Shown in pieces: positions 40,977 through 47,007 of a DNA stretch of 64,000 bases. How positions within the stretch are numbered: the stretch's first letter is position 1; every line of letters begins with the position of its first letter. Under the pieces are notes generated by a model. The model was not told the origin of the DNA and ran no database searches. It saw only the letters and a program-made list of their open reading frames with translations. Source of the DNA: PALSA-270 sp963770915 (GTDB lineage: Bacteria; Acidobacteriota; Terriglobia; Terriglobales; Acidobacteriaceae). Location: positions 3,596,001 to 3,660,000 of the forward strand of contig CAVYRG010000001.1 in NCBI GenBank assembly GCA_963770915.1, given 5' to 3'. The translations under genes were made by a program, and so were the position numbers.

Positions 40977-42560
40977 GTGAAAATCTGGCCGACGATCTTC
41001 ATGACGGTCTTCTTCCTGATGCCATGTCTTTCGCAGGATTCTGCTAAGGCAACGGTCAAGGTGGAAGGCGGCCTGCTACAGGGCGCTGTCGAAGACGGGC
41101 TTCGAGTCTATCGCGGTATTCCTTATGCCGCTCCACCGGTAGGCGATCTCCGCTGGCAGCCTCCCCAGCCCGCGCCGAAGTGGAAGGGCGTGCGCGCCGC
41201 AGACCAATTCGGTCGGGCTTGCATACAGACGAATGGGGCCATCGCAAATTTGCCGGCCCCCAGCGAGGATTGTCTGTACCTCAATGTCTGGACACCTGCC
41301 AAGAGTGCCGGAGAGAAGTTACCCGTTCTGGTTTGGATTCATGGCGGCGGATTCGTTGCAGGCACACCGGCCGAGAAGCTATATCACGGCGAATGGTTAG
41401 CCAAGAAAGGTATTGTCTTTGTTTCCGTTGGGTATCGATTGGGTGTGTTTGGGTTTCTGGCGCATCCCGAACTCAGTGCGGAGAGTCCTCACCACGTATC
41501 CGGAAACTACGGCATTCTCGACATGATCGCCGGGCTGCAATGGGTTCAGCGAAACATTTCCGCATTCGGCGGCGATCCCAAGAAGGTGACTATACAAGGC
41601 GAATCGGCTGGCGCGGCTGCCGTAAGCATTCTCTGCGCATCGCCCCTCGCAAAAGGGATGTTTCGGAGCGCTATTGCCGAGAGCGGAGGATCGTTCGGAC
41701 CCGTGCGGGCGGATGCCTCATTCGGTGAATCAGAACCGTTGGCCAGTGCGGAAAAGAGAGCCGTCGACTGGCTCTCTTCTATGAACGTTCCTAATATCGC
41801 GGAATTGCGGAAAATCCCGGCTGACAATTTGCAGAAGATGATACCGCACCAACTCGGATGGGCGCGGCCCAATACCGACGGTTGGGTAATCCCGGGAGAT
41901 CAATACAAGCTCTACCAATCAGGGCGATACAACGATGTACCCGTTCTAACGGGCTACAACTCAGACGAAGGTTTATTGTTCGGAAACGCTAAATCACAGG
42001 AAGCCTACGTTCAAAGTGTGCGCGAGCGCTACCAGCAGTTTGCCGACAAGATTCTAGCCGCCTACTCGGGAGGCGAAACCCCGGCGGAGAAGTGGACCGC
42101 GCGCAATCTGATGCGCGACTCCTCATTTGGCTGGAACGCCTGGACGTGGGCTCGTCTGGAAACGAAAACCGGTAAGTCGAAGGTGTTCTTGTACTTCTTC
42201 AGCGAACCTGCCGAACTCCCGCGAGGAGCGAATTCCGAGGCCTATGGGGCGCCCCACGCGTCAGAGCTTCCGTATGTTTTCCGACAGCTTACGGAACATG
42301 ATCGTCCTGCCCCGACTCCGAATGACGAGGCCCTCTCAGACATGATGCGAACGTACTGGACCAACTTTGTCAAAACCCTCGATCCGAACGGAAACGGCTT
42401 GCCGAAGTGGCCGGCCTACGGGGGCGCCGAACCGCAGGTGTTGCAAATCGCTTCAGGGAATACGAATGCGGCTCCAGTGGTCAACAAAAACGGACTGAAG
42501 GTATTGGACGAATTTTTCGCTTGGCGCCGCGCAGATGAAGTGAACATTCCTAAGCATTAG
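40977..42560 (+). CDS. Secreted type-B carboxylesterase
   Basis: A 527-residue enzyme from GTG 40977 with signal peptide KIWPTIFMTVFFLMPCLSQ. Signatures: VYRGIPYAAPPVGDLRW, EDCLYLNVWTP, WIHGGGFVAGT, IQGESAGAAAVSIL (Ser), TGYNSDEGLLF (Glu) and GAPHASELPYVF (His). Typical length for bacterial para-nitrobenzyl/type-B esterases. Last gene of the rightward operon (39 bp after the kinase). With the Tat esterase at 25183 it brackets the locus. Confidence 0.94.
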   Translation: MKIWPTIFMTVFFLMPCLSQDSAKATVKVEGGLLQGAVEDGLRVYRGIPYAAPPVGDLRWQPPQPAPKWKGVRAADQFGRACIQTNGAIANLPAPSEDCLYLNVWTPAKSAGEKLPVLVWIHGGGFVAGTPAEKLYHGEWLAKKGIVFVSVGYRLGVFGFLAHPELSAESPHHVSGNYGILDMIAGLQWVQRNISAFGGDPKKVTIQGESAGAAAVSILCASPLAKGMFRSAIAESGGSFGPVRADASFGESEPLASAEKRAVDWLSSMNVPNIAELRKIPADNLQKMIPHQLGWARPNTDGWVIPGDQYKLYQSGRYNDVPVLTGYNSDEGLLFGNAKSQEAYVQSVRERYQQFADKILAAYSGGETPAEKWTARNLMRDSSFGWNAWTWARLETKTGKSKVFLYFFSEPAELPRGANSEAYGAPHASELPYVFRQLTEHDRPAPTPNDEALSDMMRTYWTNFVKTLDPNGNGLPKWPAYGGAEPQVLQIASGNTNAAPVVNKNGLKVLDEFFAWRRADEVNIPKH

Positions 42561-42803
42561 GAGTTCGGCATTTTTCGGGTAATGAGCGCTTAGGTAATCC
42601 ACGAATCTGCGCATTACGACTGAACCTCCATCGCTGCCGATGGCTAAGTCCTGCAGCAATCCTGTTCTTAGGAGTTCCAAGCGCACCATCAGGGATGAGG
42701 ACAGCGGGAGCGGCCAAGGAAATCGCGTCTCTCCGTAACCGGACGGAGTGACGGAGCACTTGGACCCAATCGCCTCGCCAGGTGTGGCCGTTTACTGTAG
42801 GAT

Positions 42804-44732
42804 CTAGCAACGCTTCTTCGGAAGAGGATCCGCCGAATTCTGCCGCAAACGAATCTCTAATTGAGGATCTGCAGTGGGGACCCCTAGGAAGAATCCCTGG
42901 ACTTCGTTGGCGGTCATGTCCTTAACGATTTCCAGCTGCTGCCTTGTCTCAATGCCTTCCACGATCACTCGCATGTTCAGGTTGTGCGCAAGTGTGATGA
43001 GTGATTTCACCATTGCTTTCGTTTCCGGCCTGAGCTCTAGTTCTTTCACGAACGACCGATCGATCTTGAGACAGTTAAACGGTAACCTAGGAAGGTAACT
43101 AAGACAGGAGTAGCCAGTTCCGAAGTCGTCGATCGCGATACCGATGCCGAGTGCGCGAAGCTCCTTCATCACCTTTGCAGCTTTGTCGGCGCCGGCAAGC
43201 ATGACTGATTCGGTAAGTTCAATCTGGAGAAGTTTTGGATCAAGCCCTGTCCGTCGAAGTATATCTGCAACTTCCGTCACGAACCCATCACGTGTGAACT
43301 GGAGGCTGGAAACATTCACAGCAACCTGAATGGGGTGATCGGAGATTGCCTGCCATTTCACCGCTTCCACACAGGCGCGCTCCATGACGTAGGCACCGAA
43401 AGGGATAATCAGGCCGCTCTCCTCAGCGACCGGAATGAACTTCGATGGCGGAATCGCCCCAAGAATCGGATGAGTCCAACGAGCTAAGGCCTCAAATCGA
43501 ATCAATTGATTGGATTCCAGATTAAATTCGGGCTGGTAGTGCACCAGGATCTCGCCACGCGATATTGCGCCTCGGAATTGAGTTTCGAGACTCAAGCGTT
43601 CGCGTACCGACGATCCGATTTCAGGCGTGAAGCACATGACTTGATTTTTGCCGTTACGTTTAGCTGCGTACATGGCACTGTCCGCCTGTTGCAGTAGGTC
43701 CGCCGCGTCGGCACCGTTAGCAGGAAATGCGCTGATTCCGATGCTCGCGCTGATGGTGATTTCCTGATTTTCAATAAGGAACGGTCGCACAAGAACCTCT
43801 AGCAGATTGTTCGCAACTAGCCCCGCTTCGTTCTTTTCGTTAAGCGATGTCAACACCATGGAAAACTCGTCTCCACCAAGCCGGGCGAGGGTATCTGATT
43901 GACGGATGCGCGATCGTAACCGCTCCGCGACCTGCCCCAACAGCAGATCACCCACCGTGTGGCCAAGGCTATCGTTGACCAATTTGAAGCCGTCAAGATC
44001 GATGTACAGCAGTGCCAAAACGTCACGTTTGCGTTTGGCAGTGGCTAAAGCCTGCGACAGCCTGTCTGAAAAAAGCCTGCGATTGGGCAAGCCCGTGAGT
44101 TCGTCGGTGACAGCCTGATATTTAAGCTTAGCTTCGGCGTCTTTCCTGCGAATGTCTTGTTGGTGAAGTTCCCGCAGCATCGTATTGAATTGGACTCCGA
44201 GCTGGGCAATCTCGTCATTTCCACGGATTGAGACCTGTTCCGCGAAGTTTCCCTTTACCGTGACCTCCTGCATGGCTTGCGCTAAGTCTCGAATAGCCTT
44301 CGCCTTTTCACTGTATTTCTGCAGCTCCTGCTCGTCGCGACGGAGTTTGGTGATGTCGCGCGAGATCCCCATCGTGCCGATGATCTGGCCTTCCCGGTTC
44401 CGCAACGCCACCTTCGTAGTGGCGGCCCACGTCTCGTGCCCGTCCGGCCATGTTTCCTTTTCCTCTTTCCCTATGACCGGCTGGCCCGTGCGGATAATCT
44501 CCCGTTCGTCCGCCAACGCCCGTTCCGAATGTTCCGAACTGAAGATGTCAGAATCTGTCTTGTTCAAGGCCTGCGCTGGATCGCTCAATCCAAAATGGAT
44601 CGCCAACGAACGGCTCACCCGCACAAAACGGCTGTCCAGGTCCTTGAAATAGACACAGTCGGGGATATGCTCAAGGAAAGCGTCGAGTAGTTCCAGTTCA
44701 ATCGGTGCGGATACTTTGGCCCCTGAACTCAT
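42804..44732 (-). CDS. PAS-GGDEF-EAL cyclic-di-GMP enzyme
   Basis: A 642-residue protein: PAS sensor (about 15-135: HIPDCVYFKDLDSRFVRVS, GTMGISRDIT), a HAMP-like linker (NDEIAQLGVQFNTML), GGDEF (about 210-375: TDELTGLPNRRLFSDRL, intact GGDEF, preceded by an RxxD inhibitory site in IRQSD) and EAL (about 395-630: RFEALARW, NVSSLQF, ELTES, DDFGTGYS, KIDRSFV, VEGIET). Both catalytic centres look intact, so it could make and degrade c-di-GMP. No membrane span. ATG 44732 is preferred to 44795. Monocistronic, convergent with the esterase operon. Confidence 0.95.
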   Translation of the reverse strand: MSSGAKVSAPIELELLDAFLEHIPDCVYFKDLDSRFVRVSRSLAIHFGLSDPAQALNKTDSDIFSSEHSERALADEREIIRTGQPVIGKEEKETWPDGHETWAATTKVALRNREGQIIGTMGISRDITKLRRDEQELQKYSEKAKAIRDLAQAMQEVTVKGNFAEQVSIRGNDEIAQLGVQFNTMLRELHQQDIRRKDAEAKLKYQAVTDELTGLPNRRLFSDRLSQALATAKRKRDVLALLYIDLDGFKLVNDSLGHTVGDLLLGQVAERLRSRIRQSDTLARLGGDEFSMVLTSLNEKNEAGLVANNLLEVLVRPFLIENQEITISASIGISAFPANGADAADLLQQADSAMYAAKRNGKNQVMCFTPEIGSSVRERLSLETQFRGAISRGEILVHYQPEFNLESNQLIRFEALARWTHPILGAIPPSKFIPVAEESGLIIPFGAYVMERACVEAVKWQAISDHPIQVAVNVSSLQFTRDGFVTEVADILRRTGLDPKLLQIELTESVMLAGADKAAKVMKELRALGIGIAIDDFGTGYSCLSYLPRLPFNCLKIDRSFVKELELRPETKAMVKSLITLAHNLNMRVIVEGIETRQQLEIVKDMTANEVQGFFLGVPTADPQLEIRLRQNSADPLPKKRC

Positions 44733-45213
44733 TAAGCTCTTGTCCCCTGTCTGACATCCATTGTCGCGTTGGCCATTTCTTCTAACCACGCACAAAGTCG
44801 CTCTGGAGATTACGGAAGTTTGTTAGCGAGCTTACGGGATCCTAATCTCAGGCTAATAGTGCGAGCCGCAGCTTCGTTTTCGCCTGCCTCAAGCCTCATC
44901 ACTTGCTCGTCCTTTGCCCAGAAACAGGAACACCCGCTTATCTAGATATGGCAGGCGGCGATTGTCACGACCAGTCTTCTAAAGTAAGGGCTTTTCTCCA
45001 GAATGAGCCGCTGCCCATACACTCATGATTTCACGAGTCCCGGGGGTGTTTACGGGACAGGCCAATATGGATCGAGCGAATTCTCCCTGACTGCTATAAT
45101 AGCGAGTGAGGCGATTATTACCTTGTCCTCTTTCAGGTTCCTTTGACCTAAGCCAGTCCGTCTGAAGTTCTCCCATTCTTAGGTTTTCCAGTTGTTCAGC
45201 GAGTGGTGCACCC
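44733..45213. promoter_or_regulatory. Intergenic region with TATAAT and conserved upstream element copy B
   Basis: No supportable gene. A TATAAT lies at 45095-45100 without a clear -35. At 45128-45193 is CTCTTTCAGGTTCCTTTGAC followed by CTAAG and TCTTAGGTTTTCCAG, the close match to the leader of hsp20 (5188-5248). This places the same element just before the small gene at 45214. Confidence 0.45.
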
Positions 45214-45396
45214 ATGCCTTTTGAAGCGATCGTGCGCGAAGTCGATCAACTCCACAACGTCAGCACGCGCCTTGAGGGACTGGCGGAGCAACATCCCCCT
45301 GTGTCAGAAGCTCTCACAACGATAGCGGGAAGTGTGCGCAACACGGCCACAGTATTGGCACTGCTGGTAGCGACCAGAAGTCCCGGCCCGATTTGA
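45214..45396 (+). CDS. Small helical protein (60 aa) under the hsp20-type leader element
   Basis: A 60-residue protein: FEAIVREVDQLHNVSTRLEG, LAEQHPPVSEALTTIAGSVR, NTATVLALLVATRSPGPI. Amphipathic helices with a hydrophobic patch near the C-terminus; possibly a membrane-associated stress protein. ATG 45214; GAG is the only weak ribosome site. The main support is the conserved upstream element it shares with hsp20 and the coding-like composition. Family not recognised. Confidence 0.5.
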   Translation: MPFEAIVREVDQLHNVSTRLEGLAEQHPPVSEALTTIAGSVRNTATVLALLVATRSPGPI

Positions 45397-45452
45397 ATGC
45401 AGCGGAACGTTGCCCAGAGCGCGATTCGGTGTGAGAGTAGATGCGCTCCTAG

Positions 45453-45608
45453 CTACGCGTGGTTGCGCTTCATCAGTGGTTCAATCTCGTGATCGATTTC
45501 AAATCTCAAGAAAGCCTGCATCTCTGGCTCCGCATTCAGAGTCTGTGCTCTGGTCTCCTGAGTGATCGGGGAAAATGCATGTAAACTCTCTTGCGCGCGC
45601 CGTAACAC
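45453..45608 (-). CDS. Possible small protein (51 aa)
   Basis: Minus-strand frame from GTG 45608 to TAG 45453: LRRAQESLHAFSPITQETRA, QTLNAEPEMQAFLRFEIDHE, IEPLMKRNHA. The composition (acidic/basic helices, no rare runs) looks coding, but the start is GTG with no clear ribosome site. Lies between two supported small genes. Low to moderate confidence. Confidence 0.33.
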   Translation of the reverse strand: MLRRAQESLHAFSPITQETRAQTLNAEPEMQAFLRFEIDHEIEPLMKRNHA

Positions 45609-45634
45609 AGCGCATCATTTCATCGAAGCCTATT

Positions 45635-45904
45635 CTACCTACGTTTCATCATCCAGCCGATCAAAGCTCCGGCGGTGAAGCCAACCGCAAATGCAGTCGC
45701 AACAGTTAGCACAGGGTGTCGCTGGAGACGCTGGGTTGTGTCGTCCAGGAATTCTTCGGCGGCATCGCCGCCCTGTTTTGCGGCGCGCCTTACTACCCCT
45801 ACGCCATCCCTTATTGCATCGGCGACCTCGCTGGTTGCACGAGAAGCCTGGTGGGCGGATTCGGCGATGTGTTCCGCCGTTCTTTCCACTACAGTTTGCG
45901 ACAT
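45635..45904 (-). CDS. DUF883/YtxH-like small membrane-anchored protein, copy 2
   Basis: An 89-residue near-duplicate of the 22244-22513 protein: TVVERTAEHIAESAHQASRA, GVGVVRRAAKQGGDAAEEFL, C-terminal helix AFAVGFTAGALIGWMMKRR. ATG 45904 follows CAGGAGGATACCC. It again lies downstream of a CsbD gene, so the pair was duplicated as a unit and both copies kept open frames. Confidence 0.82.
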   Translation of the reverse strand: MSQTVVERTAEHIAESAHQASRATSEVADAIRDGVGVVRRAAKQGGDAAEEFLDDTTQRLQRHPVLTVATAFAVGFTAGALIGWMMKRR

Positions 45905-45948
45905 GGGTATCCTCCTGGGTGTTTCGCGAGCCAGTGTTGATGCGTCCT

Positions 45949-46128
45949 TTATTCCCCGACGGCCTTTTCAGCCCGGCCGATCCATTTTTGAATTTTGCCA
46001 GCTGTTTTTTCCGCTTTGCCTGAGAGTTCCACTTTGGGGTCGGTCGTCGCCTTTCCGACCTCCTCCCTAATTGTCCCTTTCCCTTCGTGGAGCCTGCCCT
46101 CGATCTGGTCTTTTGTACTTGGTTTCAT
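45949..46128 (-). CDS. CsbD-family stress protein, copy 2
   Basis: A 59-residue CsbD protein: KPSTKDQIEGRLHEGKGTIR, EEVGKATTDPKVELSGKAEK, TAGKIQKWIGRAEKAVGE. ATG 46128 follows CAGGAGAAAACG. Paralogue of 22557-22739, with the C-terminal KxQKWIGRAEKAVGE identical. It lies 44 bp upstream of the DUF883 copy 2 gene. Confidence 0.9.
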   Translation of the reverse strand: MKPSTKDQIEGRLHEGKGTIREEVGKATTDPKVELSGKAEKTAGKIQKWIGRAEKAVGE

Positions 46129-46288
46129 CGTTTTCTCCTGCCTCTTTCGCGGTACCACCTGCTGTATCCAGAGCTTCCGATCCTTGACCATTCACCAGCC
46201 CAAGACGCTGGGGTTGTCCTGGCGGTATGCCGTAGCTCGCAAGGTCCGCCGGCGTAAGCTTTCCGTTTTTTGTCTTTGGTTTAGCCAC
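46067..46288 (-). CDS. Possible small hydrophilic protein overlapping csbD copy 2
   Basis: GTG 46288 opens 73 residues: AKPKTKNGKLTPADLASYGI, PPGQPQRLGLVNGQGSEALD, then a very basic/acidic tail. The first 35 residues look coding; the last 20 overlap the CsbD gene in another frame and may be fortuitous. AGAAAGAAG upstream could serve as ribosome site. Function unknown. Confidence 0.33.
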   Translation of the reverse strand: MAKPKTKNGKLTPADLASYGIPPGQPQRLGLVNGQGSEALDTAGGTAKEAGENDETKYKRPDRGQAPRRERDN

Positions 46289-46430
46289 TACGCCACTTCT
46301 TTCTCTTCAAGCGCCGTCGGTATCCAGACACGATGATCACATCGAGTCAGCGAACGAAGGGTGCGTGTCAGCTAATCGGTTAGCCCCTCTGGCTTTTTTG
46401 GTTGATCTGGCTTCATATGGCTCATATATG

Positions 46431-46607
46431 GCGCTTCGCGAGACAACACATGCTTCGCAGACCACTTCGTGGAGACACCTTCGGTGAGACACAAGGACTT
46501 CGTCCCTGGACCCAACACGGGAGAGCTTCGCTCCCTGGACCCACACACAGGGGATGCCCCTGTGAACCCCAGGGGGAAGACTTCTCGCCTTCCCCCGCTT
46601 CGCTCCC
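46431..46607. repeat. Cluster of mini-hairpins with invariant TTC loops and covarying stems
   Basis: Successive short inverted repeats share a TTC loop but differ in stem: CGC-TTC-GCG (46432), TGC-TTC-GCA (46451), CCAC-TTC-GTGG (46462), CACC-TTC-GGTG (46476), GGAC-TTC-GTCC (46495), GAGC-TTC-GCTC (46523), GC-TTC-GC (46597). Two adjacent units are also direct repeats (CTTCGTCCCTGGACCCA / CTTCGCTCCCTGGACCCA). No gene is supportable in 46289-46763 apart from the hairpins. It lies next to tRNA-Phe. Confidence 0.55.
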
Positions 46608-46763
46608 CCCACCCGGCACATTGTCTGTTCCGCCTACTCGCTGCGATCAGCAGCACACGCTTCCTGCCCTCGTCCATTCGCCTACGGTGGCTTGGTGAGC
46701 GACCACAGGTGTGAAATCACAGGTGTGAAATTTCGGGCGGATTTGCTAAACCATTGAAAATGA

Positions 46764-46839
46764 TGGTGGCCAGGGACGGAGTTGAACCGCCGACGCCAGC
46801 CTTTTCAGGGCTGCGCTCTACCACCTGAGCTACCTGGCC
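46764..46839 (-). tRNA. tRNA-Phe (anticodon GAA)
   Basis: A 76-nt cloverleaf on the minus strand: acceptor stem GGCCAGG pairing with CCTGGCC, D-arm GCTC...GAGC, anticodon stem CAGCC/GGCTG with loop CTGAAAA giving GAA at positions 34-36, T-arm with GTTCAACTC, discriminator A and encoded CCA (46764-46766). Confidence 0.97.
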
Positions 46840-46954
46840 ACGGCAAGACCACAGCTTGACTGCTCGACGCCGCGAGTCGTCCGGGTGGACGATGAGGCTT
46901 AGCGGGGTCCTGCAAATGCGGGCAGCCAAAACCAGGGACGTTTGCAGCAGGTGC

Positions 46955-46983
46955 GATTATAGCAACCGGGCCGGATTCGCTCA
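46955..46983 (-). promoter_or_regulatory. Sigma70-type promoter for tRNA-Phe
   Basis: On the minus strand: TTGAGC (46978-46983), a 17-bp spacer and a consensus TATAAT (46955-46960), about 115 bp upstream of the tRNA 5' end. No other minus-strand gene lies between. Note that it sits just downstream of the M1 aminopeptidase stop. Confidence 0.65.
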
Positions 46984-47007
46984 ACGGCCCCGGTGATGCT
47001 CAATCCG

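Noticed and set aside
46402..46714. Several overlapping open frames in the mini-hairpin region
   Set aside because: All frames are Pro/Arg/Gly-rich with no start signal; the repeat structure explains them.
46709..46733. TGTGAAATCACA and a doubled CAGGTGTGAAAT next to tRNA-Phe
   Set aside because: Crp-like half-sites but with a 2-bp centre rather than 6; treated as a chance direct repeat.
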